Shown: positions 35,101-48,100 of the stretch, piece by piece | How positions within the stretch are numbered: the first letter of the stretch is position 1 | How the letters are laid out: every line of letters begins with the position of its first letter | From: Albula goreensis | Lineage: Eukaryota > Chordata > Actinopteri > Albuliformes > Albulidae | Reading direction: 5' to 3' | DNA: 64,000 bases | Assembly: GCA_022829145.1 (NCBI GenBank) | Contig: CM040745.1 | Span: forward strand, 29,425,906 to 29,489,905 | Notes under the pieces: generated by a model | What the model was told of the DNA's origin: nothing | Databases searched by the model: none | The model's input: the letters and a program-made list of their open reading frames with translations, nothing else | Program-made: the position numbers and the translations under genes

Positions 35101-38100
35101 GGCAGTGAATCTGTGCTTAACAGGAAACAGGTTGTGCCCAAAGTAAACTCCTGCTAACTAATCCAGCTGCTCCTTCTGATTGTCAAATCTGTCTGTCTGC
35201 ATGAACCAACAAGTTTGTCTCACTATGTCTGCCAAGACCCTCTTCAATTATTTGATTAGAGACTAATGCAAGACACTATATCGCTTTTAGTATTTCATTT
35301 AATTTACGTGATTTGACTATTTCTATTTGAATTGCATATTGTATGAATAAGTGGGATATTGCTGCACATTTTCAATAAACACTATATCCATACTTCATAA
35401 AAAGACAAAAAGCACACTCTGGAAGATAATTAATTAGAAATTAATAGAATATAATTAGAATATAATATTATTAGAAATTAATGAAAATGGCCATAAAACA
35501 AGAAGAAACATATAATGAATTAGGTTATGTGTACAGCACAAAAAATTTGAATTACAGGAGGTACCATATGGCGCACTACATGTGTTAAGACAATCTTTAA
35601 TCCATTCACTGTAGAGGCAGGTACTGAAAAAATAATGGAAACAGTGCTGCCTTAGAGATATGGGTATTTACAAAGCAGAGACTACTGCATAGGTGTTATT
35701 CATCATTTGATCAAATATCATCCCAGTCATGAGATTTGCTGTATAAAAATGTAAGGATGTTAGGCCTGGTTTCTGTAACTGCATAGTTATGGCTGGTGTG
35801 TCTACAGGAGAAGATCTCAACACTATAGAAGGGGGTGATGGTTGGTGGGGGCTTCAGTGACCACCATGGGTCACCTCACTGATGTTTAACAAGCGAAGGG
35901 CATTCAGAGCGATTTCAGTGAAACCTCCAAAGGTAAGATAACTAAAGGTAGACAATGATCACAGCCTTCAGGATCATCATGTCTGTTTGAATTTGAACAC
36001 AAAACAAGCATGGATTTGCAGATCAGGTGACTCCATATTTCAATCGCATGTGAGAGCAGACAGTTATGTAAAAACTACAAAAAATCTGTTTCCTAACAGC
36101 CTGTAAGTGATATTAAGGTTTTATTTCCAATTTTTTTGTTCCCAACCTATTGGGAACAAAATAGGCAACCTATTACAACCACTTCTGACTGCTGATTCAG
36201 TTGAATAAAAAATACAGAATTTTATCAAACCATTTTTAACTATAGTGGGTCCTTTTTTAACACAAGTAGCGCAGAGGGGCATGTCCTGTAATCCTTTAAC
36301 TTTGGCCAAAATATGCTGTTTGTTGAACGATTGGATAGTCTTTGTATAGATTGTTACCCCTTAATGCAGATCCATCTGATGTGATTTACATATACAGGTG
36401 AACTTGCTCCTCATGGCCCAGCTGTCCTTATTTAGTCCTGTTCATGGCTATCTTGATGGTCATTGGATGTAAAATCTCTTGGATGCAGATCACATGATCA
36501 TGGATGGATGTGTTCATCTGCTTTATATATTAGTTCTTTCTCCACTACAACAATGCTGTGCTTCATTCACACTGGACTGAGCAGACAGGTGATGATGAGA
36601 AATGCACGCATTCGGGCACCTGCATACCATTACCGCGGGTTTAAAATGCATTTCAGATGGTTAAGCATGTCCGGCCTTTACTTCTTTGAAAGTGTTCCAC
36701 GGTACCAGTGCCCATCAGACAGATTTATTAAGCGCTGGTAGGCCAGCTCAGACACACGTGGACTTGTTTCACTCACCTCTAGAGGCTCGGAGCTCCAACA
36801 AAAGCATCATCTTTACCAAGATCTAGATCCTCAAGACACCAGCCACCCCAAACGGGCCGTGAGGCCTTGCTAAGGTTATGAAAATCTGAACTCGATATTT
36901 GTGACAACCATGTATGTAACCCAATCGTTTTCCCAATCAAACTTCCAACCACCAAGCTTGATTATACAGTATAATCGCTACAGGAACTGTGGTTCTACTG
37001 TGAACAGTATATACAGTGTCCAGGAGAATGGTAGGTAGTAGTGAAGTAGCTGGGGGGGAGTGAGGGGTGGAAAGAGTGTGTGTGTGTGTATGTGTGTGTG
37101 TATGTGCGCGTGTTTGGGCCAGAGGCAAGGTACCTGTAATGTGGAGCTGGCACTACATGCATAGAGTTCACTGCACTGCATTTAGACGTATCGGACTTAA
37201 TCACCTGGTAGACGAACATGTTTATGTAGCTGATTATATCATGTTTATACTGGCTTTCCTGCATGTAAATATTTAACAAAAAATGATATGTTATAATTGT
37301 GACCAACAGACTTTCAGAATTACCTAAAATACCATGATAAATACGAAAGCAAACTCTGTATATTGTGCTTTCAGTTTCTTGCCACAAAATATCTGTATGA
37401 AATTATGGCGTCAGTGCCTTTACTTTGAAAAATACAGACAAGGTTGGATTCAATGTCCTTCAAGAGAAGAGCAGTAAAGCCTGTGTTGGGTACAGAGCCT
37501 TTTTATTTAAGAGTACATCAAGATTAAAACGTATTCAGTAACTTTCCATTAAGAACTGAAAGTTCAGAGTCCGTCCGCCCAGGACTTCACCACCATTCTT
37601 ATGAAGTGTAAGGAGGCCCTGAGCCAGATTCAAATTCCCTCCAAAGAGGAGTTAAGTCCATGTTGTGTTTACCACCCTTTGAGCAAAGTGTCCATATTGC
37701 AGTAGAGAAACATTAGTTTCTGTGCTGAAATTGACTCATGTTTGCAATTTAAATGGTATTTGTTTTGAGGAACATGGTGGAAACCCCCCCCACCCACAAC
37801 AGGCTGAGGTCTTTTAGATCCCCCCCCTTCCTTTTTTCTGGGTCATTTATCATTGTCTGCAGGCCAGGAACCCCTCTATGTCTGCAGAAACCCACAAGAA
37901 GGGGAAAGTGTGCTTAGTGTCACAAACCCACTAGAAGAATGGGACGAGGGGTTTAATTTGCTGTGAATTTGTGGATTATTTCCCCCTCTGGTGAAGATGT
38001 TTGTTTCAGCCCGTTGTTCCTTCTCCCTTTCTTGTTTATATTTAATATAAATCAGGAACAGATGATGGATCAGTCTCTAGGCCTTTAGCATGGGCCATAA

Positions 38101-38249
38101 TTCAGTCTACAAAATCAACAAACATTGTAGGAGACATAAGTGAGTCCCAATGAGAGGTGGGATCTGAGTCCAGCCCAACAATCACCATCATGCATTGTGA
38201 AATGAGGGGTTATTGACTTTGCTGCCTGCTGGATGTAATGTGTGTTTGT
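29183..38249. other. intergenic, no gene recognised
   Basis: No coding exon is seen across this 9 kb. It includes an AT-rich TAATTA-dense stretch at 35425-35480, a short GT-rich tract near 37076-37112, and blocks near 32000-32300 and 37740-38090 whose unique, balanced composition resembles conserved non-coding sequence. Confidence 0.45.
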
Positions 38250-38250
38250 G

Positions 38251-38265
38251 TTTTTTTTTTTTTTT
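38251..38265 (+). repeat. poly(T) tract
   Basis: Fifteen consecutive T, in sequence with no other recognised feature. Confidence 0.9.
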
Positions 38266-38999
38266 ATTTAGCATAATATGCTATGTTTGCAATATGGAGG
38301 ATTTTCTTTTTCATTCTTTTTCAGTAGTTATTTTTTATATGAATGCAATATTTCTAATTTCATATTTCCAATTGTGTCTTGAGTCACTGAGGTGCAACTT
38401 TTGCCCACAGAAGGAGCTCTGCACCTGAGCTGCACATCTAACTGATGCATTCCCCTCTGTGCAGCTACTGTTATACACCCTACAGGCAGCACAATGCAGA
38501 GGTAGTACCTCCCTATGTCTGTCTGTAACTGATGAGCACTAGCAGTCTGTGGGTGCTCTTGGGCTCTCATGTCTTTTGCCTTTCTGAACTGCATGACATT
38601 CTTTTTTTAAAAGTACATGCTTAGACGCGCTCACACATACACGTGCACACACATGTGTAACATGCACACACACTCCCCCACACACGCAGTCAAGGTCTCC
38701 TCCTGGGCTAACTGAAATGGCAGAGACAAAAGTCTTTTATCAATTTATCACACACACGTACACACACACTCACGGCGAGGCTGGATGGTATCAGTGTCTG
38801 TCTTAAGCAAGTATATATATATATATGCCTGTTCTGATGACACGTGAGATACTTGTTGGAGAGAAGTGGTGAATGGCCATAAGGCAAAGGAAGGAAATGT
38901 TCCTCTCATCCTTTTCTCTTTTTTTATCATCCTTCTCTCTTTTTTTCACTCTGACGAGCAGCACAGGAAGCCGTGGAAGCTCCGTGTCCTGATCGCAGT

Positions 39000-39660
39000 C
39001 AGGTGTGGTGCGGAGGCAGCGAGCGGCAGCGAGGTCAGTGATCAAGCATTACACCAGGAGCAACACGGCACGTGGAGGCGCCAGCAGCTGCCCACCAGGG
39101 GGCACTACAGGGGTGGGGAGATACCAATGCCACCGACACTTCCTGCGGCTCCCCCAGCGGCATGGGGAGTGGGAGAGCTCGATTAAGCTGTTACTCGACA
39201 AGAGCCGATGCGTCCAGCAGACAGATGGAGGGACGGAGCCAGAGAAAACATGTCCCCTCACAGCTGCTCCTCTCATCGGAAAGCCAAGCTCTCCCACCTC
39301 TTCCTCTTCTGGTCGTGTCATCAGTCTGCGGTCGGCCGGGCTTCCTCCCTCAAGGGGAACGACGCAGCCACCCCCCCCCGCCAAATCCCCACCCCCACCC
39401 CCTTCAACTGCCAACGTCACCGAGCCTGCCACGGCTACCGAAGCCTCGCTGGCACACAGGAGTGCAGGGCAACCAGGGTGAACGAGTGCCAAAATCTCCA
39501 CATGGCACTGCCCTACAGTAGAACCCAGGTCAGTCACACGCAGTCACATTTCATGATGGCTGCGCCACACTGTAATGATGATTGCAGTTCCAAGGTTATC
39601 ACAAGAGAGCTGTTAGATGGATTCCATACTGCAATATATTTCAGGATTTGTGCATAGGGC
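39000..39660. other. GC-rich stretch open in several frames, not identified
   Basis: Frames of 149-158 codons are open on the plus strand (39005-39481, 39072-39521, 39208-39657), and a 162-codon frame is open on the minus strand (39049-39537). The open translation at 39005 is Pro/Ser/Thr-rich with a PPPPP run and shows no known domain. Simultaneous openness suggests stop-poor GC-rich sequence rather than a gene, although an unrecognised exon cannot be excluded. Confidence 0.35.
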
Positions 39661-42600
39661 GGTGATTTGTCACAAGAGTTTTGCTTCTTTCCTCTTTTTG
39701 TCCCAAGAGAGAGGCCCATCTGTAGAACGTGCCTCAGGCAAATCCCCTCAAAACCAAAGAGAAAATGAAATGATACCATTTCCATGGAGATAACTAATAT
39801 TATTGTGTAATACTGACTAATGAGGGGCAGCATTAAAGCGAGTTCCCCCAGAACACAGAGACTACTAACCTTTAAAGAACACCCTCAGGACCCAGAACGA
39901 TATGTGTGTTCAGTTCTCCTCAGCAGTAGTGCTTCAGACCTGAGAGATGTTTCTATTGTGTCACTGATTATGTATTATCTTCAAGGCAGACTCAAAATGT
40001 GCACTTTTCAGCCAAAACTTGGCCTATGCTATGAACCCTGCTACCTCTGACTGACCAACCAGCAGTGTTATTCCCTCTTATCAAGTCTTTTCTCTTTGTA
40101 TTCATTTTGTATTACATTTGTATTCATATTTTTAGGCTCTTTAAAACTCTTTTATGAAAACCACCCTGTGGTGGTTTTATATTATTAGTGCATTATTAGT
40201 GTTGTTGTTATTAATCTGGGGATTAAATTGAAGAAATGGCAGTTTTACCCTTGAGACAAACCCGTATGCTACTGTTAGTACTTCTCAGATGCATTAACAG
40301 TGACACTATAGATGTGCTGGCATGCCTCTCCTTTCTTGGAAACTTTTTGGAAACTTATCAGATGTTGCACAATAAGAGGAAAATTTCATTGAGTTGCCAG
40401 ATGATACAGATATGATTAATTGTTTATGGCTAAATAGCAACAATTACATTTTAATACAGTGTATAATAGTGCTGACACGGGGGAAGGGGGGTACCAGACC
40501 TGGGCCCAGACTGTGTCAGCCTGGGGTAGTGCACTACTGCAGCACCAGCTGCCCTGAGCTGTGCTTGACATTGTTTACGGGTAAAACAGCTTCGTGAAGC
40601 ATGGGATTTGGCCTGGATCATCACAGAACTGAGTCTTGTTATTCCCCCGTTTGCGCCAGGCAGCAGACAGCTTTATGTGTCAGCTCCCAGGTCCAGATCA
40701 TCTCATCTCCTTGAGAACAGTACAGCACACGGACCAGCACCGCGTGCTGAACACAGGTCATGGGTGACGGGGGCACGTGGTGGAATGACGTCAAAACGTG
40801 TTTTGGAACCCAGCTGGGTGAAGTCTTAAACCTGCCTCCGCCTATCTACATCAGCCCTCACTTTCTTTAGAGTGTCATGTTCAGCTGTGTTCCATCACTT
40901 TGTGTTTATTGTTGATAATCTTGGTCTGGTTTTCTGAGATTTCTCAATCTTGTTCTTCCCTGGTTCTGACCATAAGCCATTATAGTCTTTTTATCGGAAA
41001 GGGTGGAGTGAATTAGCAGGTCCGTACACTTTGGTATTAACATGGACACAAATATTTCAAAATGGCTTTGCACGATGTCAGACATAGAAAAAATTATGAC
41101 AGACAGAGAGAAGCAAACTTGTGAGTCTTAGATGTGGACACTCATCCAGTGAATCTTTATTGCAGATCTTGACACTTGGCCACCATGGAAGAGCTTGTTA
41201 TATGTGTGTAATTGCCCAACATTTCCTGATTATGCCTATTTACTTTTGATAGCATAATCATTTTAGCCATCTTCATTCTAGCCGACTGCAAAGTTTCACA
41301 AGAAGTATTCTCAGGGTTGTTTATGGCCCATTAGTCTTTATCTTTTGTTTTTGATGCAGGGAAGTATTTTGCAGCTCTCTCCAAGGCCTATAATGGCCTT
41401 GAAATTTGTTTCAGATGTTTTCTGTCAGAGGCTATCTGTTTTTTTGGCCCGGTGATGGCAGCCTCGGCCGAGCATTCCCGGAACTGGCATGGACGCCCTG
41501 GAGAGGGAGGGGGTGATGGGAACCAGGAAGTGCTCGCCGGCAGGAGTATGAGGTAGGAAGGGGAAATCGGAAATCCTACTGACGCAGTCTAACACCTTGT
41601 GTGCATCAGGTAGCGATTGCGAGAAACGATTTCTGGCCGAGGGGACGTTATAATGGCTGATTTCCTGCAATCTGCTCCTGATGGCTAATGCATGAAACCC
41701 GAGATGCTGGCATTAAAGGGCAAATGAACCATTCCTGCATGATGAGGTATTTCCTCACAAGCACAAGAATCTGCTGCATTACAGCACGTGAAGGCAAGAA
41801 GTGATCAATATATGTATACATGTACGTATATGTGCATGTGTGTGCCTTTGCATGCATGGGTTAAATGATTTTACATTTAAAAAAAGAGTTTTATTCTACT
41901 CCTTATGGAAGAGCAAAGTTTATAGTCATAATTTCACTTCCTTGAGATTGTGCCCATAAAATAGAGAAGGTGAAATAATCCAAAAAAGTAAAAAAAAAAA
42001 ATGGGAGACGTGGGTCATTACCATCGGCATTTGATTTATCATTCTCCAGAATCGGTAGCACAGATGGATCGAGTAAAATTCCCAATGTAGTGGGGGCGGC
42101 GGAGTGGTGCGACAGGACTTCTTCATGTGGACAACTCCTCAAATTTCAGTTCTGTAATTCTGTAATTTCACTTAACACTTCAATCATTGCTGTTTGGTTT
42201 TCAGCAAATTTTCCACATTCATACTTACACTGTCTTTCAAAACGTTCAGCATACACAATTCACCTTTGCTGGCTAGTTAGCTTGCCAAAGGCCAGAGGGG
42301 AAAGGGCATCACAAAGCGCAGTCGTTTGGACACGCCATGCATAACCCAAGCGTATGTTCATTCAGATCACTCCTCCACCGTGAATATCAGAAGCATGTGT
42401 CTGCTCCTAAAACTGACTTACAGTGTCAGAGCACTATATTTTTAGATGACTTATTAAATACATGTCGTTGTACATGATTTCGGAAGACAAAGTGCATGTA
42501 ACTGATTAGTGATAAAATAATTAGTCCTACAATAAGTGTCCTACGTGGATCCCTGTTTTCCGCTCTCCATTGCACTCAATCAAGTTTCTGACAATCAGGG

Positions 42601-44450
42601 TTTATTTTATGACATTTTTTTTTGAAAATCACATTTAGACTGATAAACATTAGGGGAAATTAGCTGGTTACCTAACTGAAAAAACTGGATAGAAGCCATA
42701 TGAAGAAGCACTGCTTCATTAAAAACTATTATTATTAGTGGTAGTAGTGGTAGTAGCAGTAGTAGTATAAGTATTAGTATTATTTTATATTATTTTCTTA
42801 TTCTTGAGAGATCAAGCTACACAAGTTAACATTTACATAACTTTTGTTTTTTGGAATTTACATTCCTAATTTGTCTTCCTTGCCATGCATTTTGCAGAAA
42901 AGAGAGTTGGTGTCAACTTGTATGATTCATGTATGTCTCACCTGTCTGTGGACATCTGGTCCGTGTTCAGTCAGGTATCCATGTCACAGCCAGACAGACT
43001 GGGTTACTGGTCAGTCAGATGGACCCTGGAGATTGTCTCGGGCTCGGTGTGAGATTGACTGAGCTACTGGTCACTGGGTTAAAGCACTAACTCAGTGCTG
43101 GACAGGTGAGCCTGATTTGGATCATAGTCCAGATTTATGAAGCAGTTATTAAAACAGATGCTAGAATATAAATATTTGTGGTATTCATGGCCAAATTTTA
43201 CATTTTTAAAATAAAAAATGCAAATCATCTTAACACGTGTGTAGATATAATTTAAGAGAATTAGGCATAGAATAAAATTAGTGCATTTTGCTTAAAATAC
43301 ACATATTCCCAAATTGTCAGATACAAGATAATGTATATCAGTAAACATAGCCATAATTGTAACTCTCTTACATATGACTCAATTAGGCTGCTGCCAAATA
43401 TTCAGTAGTAGTATATGTGTAGTAAATATAGTAACAATAATTTAGCTACCTTTGCTATTTTTGGTCAGGGTATTTTTATCATTTCCTTTTGCTGGCTAAG
43501 CCAGCGAACATGTTGCCAGTTCACATAAAGCACTGCTGGCATACAGGAGTTGCTAAACTCCATAGAGGGATATTGTACCTCTTTAGCAAAAGAGTGAAAA
43601 AGTAGGGATTTTCTGAAGTAGCTGATCTTTCTCAATTTCTGTTTCCTTCCCTGTTTATCTCTTACATTTAAGTGTATGGACATGGAAATTGCCAAACAAA
43701 TATCATTTTTGGTAGAACTTTCTCACTTCTAACAAACCCAGTCTCAGGCCTTTGAGTCACGCACAGTTACCTGGTCAGGTTGGTATATTTTCTGGGAGGC
43801 TACTCCAGCACAAATAATTCATTTTAGATTGATACATTTCTTAGAATGGGGAGTCACTGAGTACAAAATACAGCTCACCAGACTGACCATCACATTCAGT
43901 TTACCCATCAATCATGCGCCTCAAATAAAGGCCAGATAGAGACCAACTTTTAATGCCTTCAATTCCCATTTGATATTGACCATTAGACCGAGATTATGTT
44001 GTCTCACTGTTCGCTCCGTCTGTTTCTTGAACTGAAGTTTGCACCTTTAGCAGACAAAATGGAACTCTTGGCCAAGATGCTTTCTGTTAGATCTTGTTCC
44101 AACTGGGCTAATCTGACATTGTCCGAACTCACTCCACTTCTGATTTTAATCATATCACAGCTGCTGCACACAACAGAGAGATAATCCCCATTGCCACAGC
44201 AATAAAGTTCAGTTCATACAAGCAAAAAATAATGGATCTGGAAGAGTGAGTTCTTTTGGGTGAGGTTTACTGTACCTCTGATTAGCTGATATTGTGCTAT
44301 AGTTTGCCAAGTCAGAGCCGTTACTCCTAAAGTCGACTTGCTATCAATTACACCGTTTGTGCAAAGATATTACATTACATGTGTAATCAGGGACCACACC
44401 AAGGGCCAAAACAAAGAGGGACACCAAAGCTGCCTCTGAAGCAACGAGAT

Positions 44451-44451
<1 letters not shown>
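39661..44451. other. intergenic, no gene recognised
   Basis: No exon is recognised. A (TAG)n-like trinucleotide stretch lies near 42726-42780, and a possible conserved non-coding block at 41330-41760. Confidence 0.45.
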
Positions 44452-44485
<34 letters not shown>

Positions 44486-44492
44486 CTCTCTC
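44452..44492 (+). repeat. (CT)n microsatellite
   Basis: A CT tract of about 40 bases with one G interruption. Confidence 0.95.
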
Positions 44493-44617
44493 TTATAAGT
44501 ATAAAATATGAAAAACACAGTCATGAAAATGATATAAACCTGTCAACTTTGTAAGTATAATTTAACCATGCTCTTACGTCATATACATTCAGTTTTTGCT
44601 GTCCAGCATGACAGTAT

Positions 44618-44720
44618 TTTGTGGGGGTGAAACGTTTCACTAACCTTCACGGTTTGGTGCATACCTTGGTTTATACACCACGGTTCAGTACATGTTTCGT
44701 TACACCACGTTACATAATAA
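44618..44720. mobile_element. remnant resembling a fish hAT-type non-autonomous element
   Basis: The words gtttcactaaccttcacggt, ggtgcataccttggttt, cacggttcagtac and gttacacca match, with decay, the well-known fish repeat built of cggttcggtac-type words. No transposase, and no certain terminal repeats or target duplication, are visible. Recognition is by recalled word similarity only. Confidence 0.45.
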
Positions 44721-45089
44721 AAGGACACAACCTGGAACTACCTCGTCATGCAAAGTCAATACAGAAAGACTTTCCAGATTTCATAGCCCAGACATAAATC
44801 TTATCTGTTATCTAACCTTAACTAAACTGTAACAGCAATATGAATTCAAATTGCATTCAAGCATACTAATTGCATGGCGTTAAATACTTTTACAATTGAC
44901 TGAGAAAAATGCTGCATAAAGGAGCACTGTGTGCAACTCTCAAATGCCTAAACATATCAGTGAATTGCACCTATTATAATAAATACAATGTATTTGTTCA
45001 GTGAATTGCATATTTAGTGAAAAGACTTGTTGGCACATTCAGCTGGTGTTTTGGCCAAGGATCAACTAATATTTGTCCTTCATTTTATG

Positions 45090-45106
45090 TTTTTTTTTTT
45101 TTTTTT
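45090..45106 (+). repeat. poly(T) tract
   Basis: Seventeen consecutive T. This could be a retroposon tail on the minus strand, but no body was recognised. Confidence 0.85.
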
Positions 45107-48100
45107 AATTATCTTTACAAACACAGTCTGACTAGTTCCAAAAACCAAAAATGAACTCAAAAACCCAACCTCAGCATATTTTCTCAAAGTCATAGTTCAG
45201 ATATTGATTGAATCCAGGCTACTATCTGCATCACAGTTGGAAAAAGGTGTTCTGCTTCATGATACTGTGCACCGTGAACTTATTTTCCCCACTAATCAGC
45301 AAACTGCCACAATGAATCTGCAACACTATATTTCTACCTGCAATTTGCAGACTGTAGTCCATTAATAATTCTGCTGTGGTTGTGTGTGTGTATGTGTGTG
45401 TGTGTGTACCTGCAGTCCATGGCCACACATCTTGCAGTAGCCCTACTTCAGGTGGAATGGACATACTTACTGTTCGCTAGGACTGAAGGGCTGCATAGGA
45501 CTTGAAAGTAACATGATAAGGAATGGTAAACACATGCATTGAGTTTAAAGGAAGGGTAAGGGTCTCTGATGGACAGAGCTGTATTATTCCTCAAAGTACT
45601 GTTTGTATAACTGTTGCCAAAAGCATTGCATCATCACAGTCATATTTACACTAGTAGCTGGTGCAAAACCTTCGTCCCAAAGCTAAAACCCAGCTGACTG
45701 TGAAAGTGGGTCATCTGGCTTCATGCCACATGTGGAGACTCCAGGACACTGGCGCCGTCAAAGCCCCCTCTCTGTTTAGGTTGAATTCAGACAGCTGTGC
45801 ACGCTCTCACACACCCACACACACACACACACATGCACACACCTAAACTGGAAGTTCTGCAACACCTACATCTAGTCTTTGATCATGGAGCAGAGTGACC
45901 CGGACACATGCAGAGCCCAGAACTATAAACATGTGCACATCTGCCTACACCCAGGAACCTGGGCTACTGGCAGCTGTGCTCACAGCACTTTTTCCAGATG
46001 CAAATGTAAAACATTTTAGCGATCACAGTTATTGTTCACAAGATATAAGAGGGGCGTAGATATGACATCGGCTGTGCAGAAGGATTGAAAGAGTCTGGAT
46101 TGTTTTTGGTTGATATTCATGTCAGATTGTTAGACACAGTGAAAAGTCGCAGTTCTGATTGTTGCACCGCCACCCTCCATTCGTCTGTTGTGGTGGAGGG
46201 CACAGTAATATACCGTACTCAGAGGAGCAGTCCTCCGTTGCGGGCACTGTAATTTACAGTTGAGCTCGGTGGTCTGGCTAAATCGGGTCCCCAGTGATGT
46301 GCTGGGACCTGAGCTACAGGGTGATTCTGAAGCACAGGAAGCTAACCGCCCTCAGATGAGCCTGGGGTCTGCTGAGCTCATCAAGGCCGACGAGCGAGCT
46401 GGCCGCTTCTGCTCCAGGAGGAAGGAAGTCAGATCTGGCTCCGTTCGCAACATCCTGACTCAGCACTGAATCGCCATTTCCCTCGAGAGCATTCCAAGCC
46501 GCGTGCCCGCCCGGCCCTGCCCACCGCCGCCTTGCCTCGCCTGCCCGTCATCCATGATCTCTGCTGCCCCGCCCACCTGCTTCCTGCTTCTGGTCAGCCG
46601 TTTGCCAGGAAACCTCCAGTCCGTGCCACAGAGCCCTTGATTGGCTGTGCTGTGATGATGGTGTGCTGGCTGTCCCTGGGGAAGGAACAGACCTCATAGA
46701 ACTCACAGAGGGGCGTATGCATGTGGAAGCGTGCACGTGCGTCTCTGTGTATCTTGTCCATGTGTTTTGGGTGGGTAGGGGGTTGGGGTGAGACTCCTGC
46801 AGTGTAATAGAAGGAAGTGGACTTCTCCCTGGCCTTGAGATTGCTCCAGCAGACAGGGAGGGAGAGTGGGATATAGCGGGTACACGTGAAGGGGAAAGAT
46901 GTTGGTGGGGGTTATTTTGTGGTTCATCACATTGTAAACCCATCAGTGGGTGTAGAGCAGAGAAGTGGAGGGGGGGGGGGGGCAAAGGGGGGCATTGTAA
47001 CCCTCCACTGGCTCTCTACCTGCACAGAGTTTCCACAGAATTATGACTCTAACAGAGCCTCTTCGCTTTCCACCACTAACGCCCTCAGTGCACCGGTTTA
47101 CCTCGGACTGATGTGGAAAGACCGCAGACCAGCTCCTGTCCATCTGTCCGTTCGTCAGGGAGGTCAGGGTGGAGGGATTTAGGAGGCAGCAGAGACTCTG
47201 ACGCTGAGTATGGAAACAGACCTGAGGAGGCAACCCCCCCCCAACCCCCTAGCCCCCCGTTTCTCCACTTTAATCAAATTCAAAGCACATGGTCGCTGAA
47301 GGAAAGATCACGTTTTCGCTCATCTGCACCAGACATTTTTCACGTTTTCTTCTTCATCAGCATCTTGTCAAGCATTCCATGACATCCAGGGTGGGCAAAG
47401 AGACACAGAGAGAAAACAGATGAAAAGGGAGAGAGATGGATAAGTCTCATCTCTTTGGGTTAGAGAAAAAAATGGGAGAAAGAGTGTTAGACAGAGACAG
47501 AGGGCAACTCATAAACATGGATATTTGTCTCCTTGGTCTGACAGCACACAGCATTGAGAAAACCCTGAACAGGCTCCTTTGATCACATGTTCCCAAAGGG
47601 AGGGTGTCAGTTATGGGCCCTAGCTAATTATCTGCTTAACAAGAGGCCACAAGCTAAATCTGTCACCTCTGTGAAGCTCCATAATAGAGGCTATGTAGGA
47701 TACAGGCCAGACGTGCCTTTTCCCCTAACCAGAGAGCAGATTTGATTGCTGCCAAGGGTAGTGTAAGAAATATAGAAATGCAATGGAGTAGCTCTTGCTT
47801 TGTAATAATTTTTATATAGTCTCTTATTTGGAGAAACTTGAGAAGATTTGTGAGAATTTTTTTTGTTCCCTTTCAAGTAAATTCCAGCCACCCCTGAAAG
47901 GAATGGGAAAGGCACATGTTTTGAGGTCAGAGAGAACAACAACAACAGCCCGAAGATCTGCTGGATGGACTGTGGATTGCCTACAACATCCAGGGGCCAT
48001 TACATTCATTTCAGTCAGGCCTTGTGATCTTCATGAAATTAAGCCATTCAGTTCCCTACTGTTAAACGGCTGTCTGCTCAGGTCAAGTTAAACCTGGATG

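Noticed and set aside
46260-47233. Several frames of 69-145 codons on both strands in GC-rich sequence
   Set aside because: They overlap each other on opposite strands, contain polypurine/polypyrimidine translations and match no family I know.
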